Part shown: positions 34,696 to 44,357 of the stretch, in pieces
How the letters are laid out: every line of letters begins with the position of its first letter
Position numbering within the stretch: the stretch's first letter is position 1
From: Euryodendron excelsum
Taxonomy: Eukaryota; Streptophyta; Magnoliopsida; Ericales; Pentaphylacaceae
Direction: 5' to 3'
DNA: 64,000 bases
Assembly (NCBI GenBank): GCA_033060915.1
Contig: CM065379.1
Location: 22,385,318-22,449,317 of the forward strand
The notes under the pieces: model-generated
What the model was told of the DNA's origin: nothing
Seen by the model: only the letters and a program-made list of their open reading frames with translations
The model's database searches: none
Program-made: the position numbers and the translations under genes

Positions 34696-36657
34696 CTAGA
34701 TCACATTTTTCTTGCTTCTGAAGTTCTCCTTCAGCGAAGCAAACTTCTTCTTGCACTGATTCACAGTCTTCCCAGGAACTGCAGCAGCAACTCGTTCCCA
34801 ACGCTGACCAGTTTCCTTCGGGAAGGTTTTTAGAGCTTGCACAAGGGCCCTCTCTTGGACAGCAGACCATACATCTTGTTCTGAACTCAAAGAAACCCCA
34901 TTGGCATTAATCACATCATCTAATTTTTGGGGGGTTTTCGCACCTTGCCCTTGGCTGGAAGAAGATTCCTTTGCATTACCTGTCCTATCAGCATTGCTAT
35001 CTGTCCCATTACTGGTAGACAGCACCCCCTCTATCTCCTCTCTTGTTGTAAGGGGGGATGCGATGGATGGTGCTGGCTTTCTCTTTTCAAGGAATGAGTC
35101 GAAAGCTTTTGCAGAATCAGGCTTCTGGAGAAGAACAGTTTTGGTTGCCTTCAAAATCTCTTCAATGGACCTTCTGGTACCTATGTATTCTGAAATAACC
35201 TCCCACCTCCGAGATGTTCCTTTAGGATATTTCTGCATCCCTTTTCTCAACAGCTCAATCTCTTCTCTCCCCCAAGGCTTCTCCCTTTTATCGTAGCTGC
35301 TTAATGAAACACTTCCATTAACCTCTACAGAGCCATTTTCTTTTGGGTTCTTGTCTCGTTTCTGATCCTCCAAGTTATGGTTACAACCTAGTGCCTCTTT
35401 GAGGAATTCTGCTTGCTCTAACCCTTCTTTTGCCCCAATTTTGTCACACAAACTCCTCAGCTGCTCAATTTCAAGGGACATACAAAGATTTTCCACATCG
35501 TCCTCGGTAATATCAAGCAAATGCTGGGACAAAACCTGCGATGAAACAGTTCGAAGGCGACTACGCTCCTTGCGCAATAGCTTCTTCTCTTTTTCTCTCG
35601 TCTTCTTCTGATGTACAGCAGCTTCAGCAGCTCGCCTTTCCTCCTCCTCCTTCTGGTATCTCTGCTCTTCGGCAATCCTGGCTGCCTCTTCCTCCTGCAA
35701 CTTCTTTGCCATAAACCTAGCCTCCTTTTTCCTCTGCTTCTTGGCTTTTTCCTCCTCCTTTATTTTCAGGATTCTGGGGTCCCTTTTATAAGCGTTGTCA
35801 ACAAGAGCACATATCCGTGCAGATTCCTCCTTTCTAGCCTTCTCAGAAAGCTTTGCATTCTGCCTTTCCATCCACCTCTTATGGTCACGAGATTCAGCTT
35901 GCTCAAGATCAAATTCATCAGCATGTGGGAATTCTCTCCAGCTTTTGAAGCAGTACCAAAAATCATAAAAACTATCCACTTCTTTTAAGGCAGTATTATC
36001 GTCACCTAACGAAGGAACAGGTTGGTTAACCGACCAGCGCCCGTTTCTTGTAAAAGCTGGACCAAAGACCTTGAAGAAATCCTGTGGGGCACAATCTATG
36101 GGGATTTCATCATCAAACTCATCTGTGGAATCATAAATTCTTCTCCTCACAGGGTCAATTAACACCTCATATGCTTCTTGAATGGCCTTGAAGCGGTTCT
36201 CTATCTCATCCTTCTTTGCTTGTTTTGCAGCTTCAGTTTCCTCAGCAAGAAGAAGAGCAGCCTGTTTGTCAGGATGGTGCTTTAAAGCGGTTTCACGGTA
36301 GCTCTTTCGTATGTGTTCCTCAGTAGCAAGGTGCCTTAAATGGCCCAAACCCAGTAATGCATAGTGATCCTGTTGCTTCCCCTCAGAACCAGATTTTTTT
36401 CTACCTTTAGTGCTATATGACTCTGATGACGGCACATATGCATGTTCCTTATCATTGGGCACGTTCTGCTCATCACTATCAGCATTTTCTTCCTCATAGC
36501 AACCAAGAAGCCTAAGAGCAGCGGTGTGAAAAGCATGCCCAGCAGGGTCAAATTTAAAAGCCTTGACCGGTAGGCAATTTGAGGAAACATAGATTGGCTC
36601 TCCATCTACAATCTCGTGTGAGTATGAAATAAGCTGAACACTTGTCTGGGCAGCCAT
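34696..36657 (-). CDS. ZRF1: DnaJ/Hsp40 with SANT domains, ZRF1/zuotin (DNAJC2) type
   Basis: A 653-residue protein with an uninterrupted frame. Residues 97-178 form a J domain with the HPD motif at 128-130 (ALKHHPDKQ), which stimulates Hsp70 ATPase. Residues about 181-270 match the zuotin region (FFKVFGPAFTRNGRWS, then SFYDFWYCFKSWREFPHADE). Residues 255-370 are a long charged helical region, as in ribosome-binding zuotin homologues. Two SANT/Myb-like domains follow: about 458-507 (KPWGREEIELLRKGMQKYPKG) and about 593-645 (VWSAVQERALVQALKTFPKE, then GQRWERVAAAVPGKT). Family members act at the ribosome exit tunnel and, in plants and animals, also bind ubiquitinated H2A to relieve Polycomb silencing. 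The start at 36657 (ATGG, MAAQTSVQL) gives the normal family N-terminus. This is the only clearly intact host gene in the window. Confidence 0.95.
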   Translation of the reverse strand: MAAQTSVQLISYSHEIVDGEPIYVSSNCLPVKAFKFDPAGHAFHTAALRLLGCYEEENADSDEQNVPNDKEHAYVPSSESYSTKGRKKSGSEGKQQDHYALLGLGHLRHLATEEHIRKSYRETALKHHPDKQAALLLAEETEAAKQAKKDEIENRFKAIQEAYEVLIDPVRRRIYDSTDEFDDEIPIDCAPQDFFKVFGPAFTRNGRWSVNQPVPSLGDDNTALKEVDSFYDFWYCFKSWREFPHADEFDLEQAESRDHKRWMERQNAKLSEKARKEESARICALVDNAYKRDPRILKIKEEEKAKKQRKKEARFMAKKLQEEEAARIAEEQRYQKEEEERRAAEAAVHQKKTREKEKKLLRKERSRLRTVSSQVLSQHLLDITEDDVENLCMSLEIEQLRSLCDKIGAKEGLEQAEFLKEALGCNHNLEDQKRDKNPKENGSVEVNGSVSLSSYDKREKPWGREEIELLRKGMQKYPKGTSRRWEVISEYIGTRRSIEEILKATKTVLLQKPDSAKAFDSFLEKRKPAPSIASPLTTREEIEGVLSTSNGTDSNADRTGNAKESSSSQGQGAKTPQKLDDVINANGVSLSSEQDVWSAVQERALVQALKTFPKETGQRWERVAAAVPGKTVNQCKKKFASLKENFRSKKNVI

Positions 36658-37607
36658 AATCTTTTAGAAGTGAAGAAACCCCCAAGAAAAGAAAATTAAA
36701 TGCCAGAAATATGTTAAATCTCTTAATGTCAATATGTAACAGCAGCTTCACTTTGGCTTTTAGCAATTCAAAGAGAGTACCTGCAACATGTCCAGCTGCA
36801 TTTTGCAAGCGAACATCAATCAGTACAGCTCATATAAAAGTTAGAACGTATATAGAAATGATAATAATAACTACATAAGCAAATGTGAGCATATAGACCC
36901 TATATGCTGAAAAATGGTATGCCTCACAATACAACCACCAAAGCTGACCAAATGATAGGAATTCTGGAAAGCTAGAGTAAACCATAACATTTCAATATCA
37001 ACAGAACCCATAAACTAATGCCTACAGAACTCAATGGATGGTATTAATCAATGCATTTAGAGCATATTGCTTTAAGCCTCACCCTACACTGGCATGGTAA
37101 TTTAAAACTCCCCCACCAGGCAACGATTAAAGTACGCAATCGAAAAAATTTCTGATGCTGTAGCCACAATCCAAATGTAAAATGAATGAATCAATAAATA
37201 CAGGAAACACCATTGCTTTTTTGGTTCAATGAATCGATCATACTCTAAAAAAAAAAAAAAAAAAGGTTCAGGTAGGAAGGTTGAAACAAAATAAATAAAT
37301 AAATAAAGAAGACATGCCATAAAATTAAAAATTAAAAAAAGAAAGAAAAAATAGAATCAAATGTCCTAATAACATTCAAGTATGAAATTTGTGAGAAGCT
37401 AACCCATAGACCTAAATATTCCAAATCAGGGGGAAATATGCAATTCAGCTACAACTACAAGTATCCTTCCATTAACAGCCTCTTCTCATTTAATCTCAGA
37501 TTGAGCCAGATGGCGATGCAAAGGTATTAGACTATATAGTAAATAAATAAATAACTAATAATATAAAATAAAATAAAAAAAACCGAGAGATTGATTGACG
37601 ATAGTTA
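36658..37607 (-). other. Likely 5'-UTR intron of the J-domain gene
   Basis: A good donor, AAG/GTAACT on the minus strand, lies at 37609/37608. Candidate acceptors are AATGCAG near 36803 (which would give a 15-nt exon before a second donor GCAG/GTACTC near 36782) and CTAAAAG just before the ATG. The stretch is AT-rich and non-coding, with poly-A/T runs at about 37246-37264. Plant ZRF1-type genes often have their introns in the 5' UTR. Exact splice sites need transcripts. Confidence 0.5.
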
Positions 37608-37608
37608 C

Positions 37609-37794
37609 CTTATCCCCTCTCCTTAATCCGTCTTCGGTAAAAAGATATATCAGGAAAACCAGCTGCAGTTTTATGCAGATTGATTGATATTGATTTTGTG
37701 TTTTAGGGATTTTATTCGGGTTTGGGGCCACACAGACAGACAACCACAAACAGAGCTGCGGCGTACAATCTCTCAGATTTCTCTTCTTCTTATT

Positions 37795-37843
<49 letters not shown>

Positions 37844-37858
37844 GGGTTTCCTTCTGCG
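37609..37858 (-). promoter_or_regulatory. 5' leader of the J-domain gene with (CT)n and telo-box
   Basis: On the minus strand the presumed transcript starts near 37850 with an AAACCCTAA telo-box (37841-37849), then a (CT)21 tract (37798-37840). Telo-boxes close to the start site are frequent in plant genes for ribosome biogenesis and translation, which suits a ribosome-associated chaperone. CT-rich leaders are common in strongly expressed plant genes. Confidence 0.6.
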
Positions 37859-37879
37859 CAGTTGTGCCGAGAAGACGAG

Positions 37880-37890
37880 TATATATATAG
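37880..37890 (-). promoter_or_regulatory. TATA box of the J-domain gene
   Basis: CTATATATATA on the minus strand, 30-40 bp upstream of the telo-box and (CT)n leader, the right distance for a core promoter TATA element. Confidence 0.65.
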
Positions 37891-37930
37891 AGAGAGGGTA
37901 GGGGGAGGGGGGTGGCTTGTAACCTTATTA

Positions 37931-38144
37931 CCGCCCACTAGCAGTGAAAGTAAAACCATGCAACGGAAATACAAAATATAAAATAAAAATTGAGATGCTA
38001 CTAAATTTATATATATATTTTTTGTTACAGGTGTCTACCGCCCACTAGCAGTGAAAGTAAAACCATGCAACGGAAATACAAAAATATAAAATAGAAATTG
38101 AGATGCTACTGAATATATCTATATATATATTATTACAGGTGTCT
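37931..38144. repeat. 107-bp tandem duplication just upstream of the promoter
   Basis: CCGCCCACTAGCAGTGAAAG starts both copies (37931 and 38038), each running through '...aaccatgcaacggaaatacaaaa...gagatgctact...ttacaggtgtct'. They differ at a handful of positions, mostly in the AT-run. The array starts about 40 bp upstream of the TATA box. Confidence 0.9.
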
Positions 38145-38553
38145 TGCTTACTACTCTCTCAAACTCATTTTTTTTTTTATTTTTAAGTTTTAACTATGAA
38201 AAATGATAGCCAGAAATAATACTTTTTTAGTATATTAGAGTGTCAAAGCTCGAAAGAGAAGAAAGGATAAATCCAACCTATGCCCATAATTACGGATTGA
38301 GACACCACCGCTATTAGGTGTGAACCCTTCTCTTTATTTGTAATAACATTTTTCAATAGCAATTTTTCAAACTAAAAATTTGGACAAAATTGTCACTAAT
38401 TGAAAACTGCTCTCCATGGACTATATTCAACAGTGTTAAATTAAATTTATTTTCGAAGTTAAGTGGTGCCCCTATGTTTAATTATTGTTTCTTATAAAGA
38501 AATAAATAAATTGTAATTGTTGCTAATTAAGGAGTAAAGTAGCTCTCTATAGT
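38145..38553. other. Intergenic stretch
   Basis: No gene or element recognised; AT-rich. Confidence 0.5.
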
Positions 38554-38561
38554 TATTAATT

Positions 38562-38833
38562 ACTAGGGTTGGAAACCAACCGAGCATAGCCAAGTAGAGG
38601 GTTAATTAAGCTTGGTTTGATAATCTTAACAAATTTAAAAATATGTTTAAATTTGACTTGTTTAACTTTTGAATTCATCTTAAATGAGTTTTAATCGACC
38701 GAGCTTGGGTAACTCAATTTTTTGAGTTGTTTTGTTCAAGTTTGATTTGTTTACATAATAAGACGATTCTGAACGAGTTTTTAACGAGCCAAACATGAGT
38801 CGAGTTGGAGCTACTTTGATTGTTTTACAACTC
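38562..38833. mobile_element. hAT-like MITE (272 bp) with 8-bp target duplication
   Basis: TATTAATT flanks it exactly on both sides (38554-38561 and 38834-38841). The ends are similar inverted repeats: ACTAGGGTTGGAAACCAACC on the left and, reverse-complemented, GAGTTGTAAAACAATC on the right. The interior has GAGC/GCTC motifs and is non-coding. The 8-bp duplication and AGGGTTG-type terminus point to hAT. Confidence 0.7.
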
Positions 38834-38841
38834 TATTAATT

Positions 38842-39479
38842 GTCCCCTTCAACCCCTACCATAATATTAATACGAACCACTTAAATATATGAGGTATCTG
38901 ATTTTATTTTCATCTCTTAAAAATATCCTTTGGACACTTTCCAATTGTCATATAATTCTAAAACAAAATTACTTGGAGTATTAATCTACATTAAAAATTT
39001 TGAAATGCCTAATTAGATTGTTGTGTTACTTAACTTTGTAAAAACCACAAAACTAAGTTAGGTCATAACATTTACGCTGATTAATTTTAACAAAATTATT
39101 GATTAAAGTATTACTTGGACTTTGTATGCCTCAAACGATTGAGGACACTTAATTATTCATGTTTTTGCTATGTGTGAGAAAGAATCATTTGTTCCCGTTG
39201 TGAGACAATATCGTTGCTAATTCAAAGTCTTGCCATGAAAGACCTCAAGTTAATACTAGTACTTTCAAAATCTTGCATTTTGTTTATTAAAATATTCTAG
39301 TTCATGGGTTTCAATTCATATCATAAGTAAAGTTTTATATGCATTTTAAAGCATGACATTTATACTTGAACATAATTATTAATTTAGTGAAACTAGTGGA
39401 AAATAATGCATAAAACATATTTGAACTTAAAAGTATTTGAAAAATAATAGGTTTTACTCATGGCATGTCATTACTTACA
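38842..39479. other. AT-rich stretch, possibly part of the following LTR
   Basis: No gene. On the minus strand, parts of 39150-39470 read like the U5 region of Tekay-type LTRs, so the left limit of the next feature may lie further left than given. Confidence 0.35.
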
Positions 39480-40515
39480 TCTAATCTTGAAGATTGTCCT
39501 TAAAAAGGTATTCCTAAATGTAGAACAGCTAAAAGGGGTTAAACATATTGACTCTATATTTTAACTCAAAGAAAAGAGAAGTAAACTCATATAGGAGAGG
39601 TATTAAAGTGCTAAAACCAAGGGAGAAAGGGTTGGCATAACTGATAAAAAGCGTAGACACCTCTGACAGAGATGTCGACACCTTGGCTGGCAAAAATAAA
39701 AGGGGTCGACACTTTGGCTAGCAAACAATAAAACTGAACTCTTTGGAGCAAATGTGTTAACACTTTAGAGGAAAAGTGCTGACACTTTGGCTGGCAAAAA
39801 TGAAACTGAACTCTCTGAAGCAAAAGTGTCAACACCTTGGAGGAAATGTGTCGACACTTGGCTAGCAAAAATGAAAACCCAGATTTCAAGAACTCGAAAA
39901 TCCCTAATCTTACCAAATTCAAAACCAAACTCAATCAAAACTCTCCCAAAATCTTCCAATGCTTCTAGGGTCTACAGATTGACCCAAGAAAACTATAATA
40001 ACTCAAAATGAAACACTTTAAACAAATAAATCAAAGGAACCTAGGGTTTGAATTTGAAACCACAATATAAACAAAAATAGGGGTTTTCAAACCCAAACTT
40101 CAAATCCACCAACATATACTTTCAAATCCTCAAAAACCTAACCAAATGGAACTCAAGAGGTCTCCAAGCATAACATAACACATATACACGCATACAAGAG
40201 GCTAGGATTCCTACCTCTCTTCCATGCTTTCTCAAACTTTAACAATAGCTTTTCTAGTTAGGGTTGAGCTCTCCAATGGCCTCTCTTTCTTTTTTTCTCT
40301 CTCGCATAAGTGGGTTTATGCATGTGGTGTGCGTGTGTGTATACATATATCTATAGTTAGGAGACCCCTATGAAAAATAATCCCATGGTTCTCACACAAA
40401 ACCTTATATTACCACATAGGTCATAAACGATCAACTTGACCTCAAAGACAAAATAAACTAATATAAAATTCTAAAAAATATATTAAATTAGAAAATGAAG
40501 GTTTAGAACATCACA
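39480..40515 (-). mobile_element. Tekay-type LTR remnant, minus orientation
   Basis: On the minus strand it starts at 40515 with TGTGATGTTCTAAACC, a typical start of Tekay/Del-type LTRs. TTACA lies just outside this end (40516-40520) and also at 39475-39479, so 39480 is offered as the other end; however, that end lacks the canonical CA and may be wrong. No internal region adjoins on either side. It contains ~73-bp tandem repeats with GTCGAC cores (39655-39870). Confidence 0.45.
39655..39870. repeat. ~73-bp tandem repeats with GTGTCGACAC-type cores
   Basis: Units of the form GACACTTTGGCTaGCAAAaAATgAAACTGAACTCT...GCAAAaGTGT-AACAC-TT-GAGGAAA-GTG recur at about 39712, 39779 and 39852 with an incomplete first copy at 39681. 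Each boundary carries GTCGACAC or a decayed form of it. Confidence 0.75.
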
Positions 40516-40535
40516 TTACAAGAATTAAACGAGGT

Positions 40536-40931
40536 TGAGAATGCATCGACCTCCTTGAGGTCGAAGGCACTTAGAAGATTAAGTTAGATAAGTTTAATCA
40601 AAGAGAATTAAAAGAAGTTTATTATAGCTCTTAGTAATGTATACCTTGCTATTCTTCTCTTTGCCTTATGTATAAGCCTTCGGAGGACCTACTCTTTTTA
40701 GAAGTTGTTTCTTTAATCCCATTATCTTTGGGTTTATCTTTCCCTGGTCAGAGGGAGAGTTGGATTACTCTTTTAGGGTCCTTTCCCTAGTTAGAGTGGG
40801 TTTCTTTAGCTTTAGGGCCTTTCATGGCTCTTGAGCTTGTCTTCATTAGTATTGGGCCTACTTTCTTGCAAGTTGGGTTTGCCATGAGGCAGGCCCATTT
40901 GTTTTAAAGGGTCTGGGCCTCTATGCCCACA
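40536..40931 (-). mobile_element. 3' LTR (part) of a Tat-like element
   Basis: On the minus strand, TGTGGGCATAGAGGCCC starts at 40931 immediately after a polypurine tract, so this is the 5' edge of a 3' LTR. A TATA-like GGCTTATACATAAGG and an AATAAACTT lie downstream, fitting an LTR promoter and terminator. The lower limit is uncertain; a CA-type end near 40536 is possible, or the LTR continues beyond the neighbouring Tekay-type LTR. Confidence 0.5.
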
Positions 40932-40951
40932 ATTGCCCCTAACCCTTATTC
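40932..40951 (-). promoter_or_regulatory. Polypurine tract of a Tat-like element
   Basis: On the minus strand GAATAAGGGTTAGGGGCAAT directly precedes the LTR start TGTGGG. It matches the layout AGAGGGGCAAC / T(A/G)TAAGC at 56348-56367. Confidence 0.65.
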
Positions 40952-41346
40952 TTTGTTTTGTTAGACTTGGGGATAAGGGCTATGTTTGGTAAATTATAAT
41001 AGTCTTTTCAATTTTTGACTGATTAGATTGTGGTCCGTCATTTAAGGATGCTTGCGCCATGCATCGTTCGTTGATTCGTTCATGCAACTGATAAGGCAGA
41101 AGCTTTTAATTGCCGAGCTGACTTCATGGAAGAGGTATAATGATGGCGTCGTTCGTCGTTTCTTGAAACGACGCTTCTCTTACGTACAAAAGTAGAACAC
41201 TTCTACGCTTCGTCTCACTCTCGCTTGAGAAAAAAAAGCCCTTTTTTTCTTGAGAGTGTGCCAACCTGATAGAACCTATAAGTTATCTTCCTCTTTTTTC
41301 ATTGTTTTTATTTTCTATTCAATTTTAACTTATCTTTTTAGGCCAA

Positions 41347-43478
41347 ATGAACCGCTTAAAGAACATGCTTAGCTTGTCAGAAGCCATTATTGCCTTTAAG
41401 ATTAGATATCAGTTTCTTGAGGGGGTAGATATTAGGTTGGAGACTAACCTTGATGATGTTTTGGAGGAGTCATTGGTTGGGATGCCTTGGCCTTTGATTG
41501 CTATAGTTGAGGATGGGGTTAGGTTCCCTCTTCATCCTTGGCTCCTTAGGGTCCCTTCATATTATAAGTTGTGCCCATCCCAACTTGCCTCAAACTCCTT
41601 TCATGTAAATCATGGTTATAGTTGAGCTAAATCGCCTCCTCAACATTGACCTAGGATTAGCTGAGTTTAAATACTATTATCTCTCTTCATTAGTCAGCTT
41701 GGAAGACATTAAGTATTATTTTAGGTCTAAGGACAAAACTCGATAGCTACTCTAGGTCATTCCTAATATTAGGAAGGGCATTGATGATGTAATGGCCATT
41801 GTGTCTAGGAATTGGGAATGTGGCGATATCCCAGAGGGTGTTGGGAAGGACATTGATGACGTAATGGCCATTGTGTCTAGGAATTGGGAATGTGGTAATA
41901 TCCTAGAGGGTGATTAGTCTCCATTCCTATGCCACAAGCATCCCAACCATCCAGGTCTTTTGCTTTCTTTAGATTCTGATCCTTTTTTTTGTATTTTTTG
42001 CTTCTTTTTGCTAACCTATTTACCAAAGTCACGAAGCGGACCGAGAAGATTGGTATGAACTTCAACTACTTAAAAGCCATCTGGGCATACAAGGGAGTTG
42101 AAAGCCAGTTGAGACTTGGCCGAGCAGCTCACATACTACTTTGATATCTTCTAAGGTGCAAGTCTTTTACTGTTACCCACAATATTCCCCTCAAAGTCCT
42201 TGCCACGCTTGCCGACCAAGCGTAGGCTGATAACGACAAAGATGTTCAAGAAGGAGTTCTTATTCCCTTTCTTTGAGAGGAGAACCTAGTGATTGTTGCA
42301 GCATCTGTTGTTGACTTAAGTGTTGCTTCAAGTTCTCCAATGTATCATATCATCAAAGAGTCATCCATCTTAGTGAAAGAGAAGCAGATCCTGAAATGCA
42401 GCTAAGAAACTTGGTAGAGATTGTTAGCAAGAGGAGAGCGGGTGCTGGTAGGCCTGCTTCCATTCCAATGATGCAACAGCCCTCTACTAAGCAAGTTTCC
42501 ATTCCTTTAGTGAACCGGTCGGAGCAAAAGAAGCCTGCCACTGATCCTCCTCCTCAATCCCCACACACTAGCAAGGCTCGATTCGAAGACCTAAGTGACG
42601 ACATTGCTGATTCTGGTTAGCGAGAGGATGCTCCTCGAGTTGTTGTCCTTATGCTGAAGATTAGGCAATGTCTTGTCACCAGCTTGGACTTGGCCATCAA
42701 TGATCCACATATGGCTGTGGCGCTAACCATGGGCACCATCCTTGTTGGTGATATCGTAACCTACATGCAGGCTTTCGACCCAACACTTTTCAAGGGGGCT
42801 CTGCATTACGTTTTACTGGTAAACCTCTTTGGCATTTTCTTTTAAATTTCTTTTTTTGAGTCTTATTATTTTCTCCCTTCTTTCAGGGGCTGTAACAAAT
42901 GGGTGAGTTGATGCAACGATTCATCATCTAATCTGAGAGGCTGAAGTTGACAGAGTTGGAGGAGGGGAAGCTCGAGGATAAGCTATCTTATATAAGTGTT
43001 GTCATTGTTAAGCAGCAATAGGAGGCTTCACATTCTACTAGTGAACTGAAGAAAAGTGAAGAGGCTCTAGGTTTAGCCTTGTCTGGTCTAGACCAAAGGA
43101 ATGAAGAGCATGTAAAAAGGGATGAAAAAATCCTTGGGTTGAAGGTCGAGCTTCTGAATAAGAGGAAGGTGAGCTACGAAAAAGGTTAAAATGAGGTTCG
43201 GGAAGAATACACTCGTTAGATCTTTACCTTGACAAATTCGTTCTTTAGGGGAACATTTTTAGACAAAATGAAGATTTCCCAGTCCTCTACTCTTTAGACT
43301 AATATTCCTTGGCCCTTTCCTGATGAGCCTATCCTTAAGGACATAGAGGGAGGTCTTCCTACACCTACTACTACTTCAATTGATTTGACACTCGTTGATG
43401 ATCCCCTAGCCTCTATGCCTTTAGTGCCTTCTACTGATACTGCTGTTCCTCCATCTTCTTCAACTGCTCGAGGATAAG
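41347..43478 (+). pseudogene. Antisense extra ORF of a Tat-like element (plant transposon protein type), decayed
   Basis: Plus-strand fragments lie upstream of a minus-strand polypurine tract and LTR, so they are antisense to the element. Recognisable pieces: VRFPLHPWLLRVPSYYKLCPSQL (41518-41586), typical of the N-terminus of 'putative plant transposon' proteins; a KIGMNFNYLKAIWAYKGVES block (42048-42107); a Pro-rich linker (42396-42620); and Glu/Lys-rich coiled-coil segments (42940-43200). Splice-like signals bracket a stretch after 42819 (CTG/GTAAACC ... TTTCAG/GGGCTG near 42886), so the ancestor probably had introns. Stops at about 41623, 41745, 42618 and later show decay. No enzymatic domain is seen. 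It differs from the PMD-type ORFs at 11811 and 59052. Confidence 0.55.
41752..41912. repeat. 64-bp tandem duplication inside the decayed ORF
   Basis: GGAAGGGCATTGATGATGTA...GGAATGTGGCGATATCCCAGAGGGTG is followed at once by a near-identical second copy (GGAAGGACATTGATGACGTA...). It adds to the frame disruption of the surrounding pseudogene. Confidence 0.75.
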
Positions 43479-43697
43479 CTCTCTGATATGTAGTGGATCC
43501 AACATAGTTCCTCTAATTAGGACTTAGTTATTTTACGTTGTATATTTTGTTAGCTCAATTTTAAGCAGTTCTTGTAATCTTTTGACTCTTTAATGAATAG
43601 TTTATTTGTAGTCTCAATTCTTTTATAAGTAATCTTCTTTTGTCCACCTCGTGCATTTTATATTTGCTCTTTTATACAATTTATCTATACTTAAGAA

Positions 43698-43930
43698 TTT
43701 TGGCTTTCTTTAGGCAAGACTAAGTTCCTCACTAAGTTTTTTCATTGACTTTCTTTAAGTTGACATACTAAACTCAGGCAGGATTAAGTTTTAACACTTA
43801 GTTTATATTTGGATCTCTTTAAGCCAACTTGCCAAACTTAAACAGGACTAAAGTTTCAACACTTTGTTTTTTCTATAGCTTTCTTTAAGCCAAATTTAGG
43901 CAGGACTAAATCTCACACTTAGATTTTTCT
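43698..43930. repeat. Four ~65-bp tandem repeats
   Basis: Units begin with GGCTTTCTTTAgGC-type sequence at about 43701, 43746, 43811 and 43876, each followed by 'caaactcaggcaggactaagtttcaacacttagttt'. They sit between the antisense ORF and the border with the next element, where Tat elements usually carry tandem repeats. Confidence 0.75.
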
Positions 43931-44357
43931 TTTGTTAGGGCTGATGCAGTTTCTTGGATAACTAAACTTTATATGATAAATGAAATAAGCTAAAAGATGA
44001 TAGCATCTTCTATTGTCCCTTTTCTAACAACAAAAGTAAAAAGGGGCCATCTTTTGCCCTCTCGCTAGCTTAACTAATTGTGGGGCTAACAAGTTCATTG
44101 ATAGAACTTTTTTAAATTATGTGCATTCCAAGGTTGGGGTAATTGACGTCATTCTTTTATTGTCTTTAAGCGATATGCCTCCACTCCGACTTAGGATACA
44201 ACTCTATAGGAATCTTCCCAATTGGAGTCAAGCTTTCCATTTGCTGGGTTCTTTATTACTACCAGTACTTTTTTTAGTATCAAATCGCCAAGTGCAAACA
44301 TTCTTGGATGCACTCTCTTGTTGTAAGATTGGCTTAATTGTTGATGCTATGAGGTGA
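43931..44357. other. Unassigned stretch up to the Tekay element border
   Basis: An open frame at 44121-44357 has no recognised domain. It is probably residual Tat-like sequence cut by the insertion of the neighbouring chromovirus. Confidence 0.4.

Noticed and set aside
34901..35988. Several plus-strand open frames over 34900-35990
   Set aside because: They are shadows of the intact ZRF1 coding sequence on the other strand.
37555..37974. Open frame of 139 residues with LSLSLS over the ZRF1 leader
   Set aside because: It reads through the (CT)n tract of the 5' leader and the promoter; no domain, and its position is explained by the promoter layout.
41347..43478. Reading the 41347-43478 region as a functional host gene with introns
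   Set aside because: Splice-like signals exist, but multiple in-frame stops within the presumed exons, a 64-bp tandem duplication and the Tat-like context favour a decayed cargo ORF.
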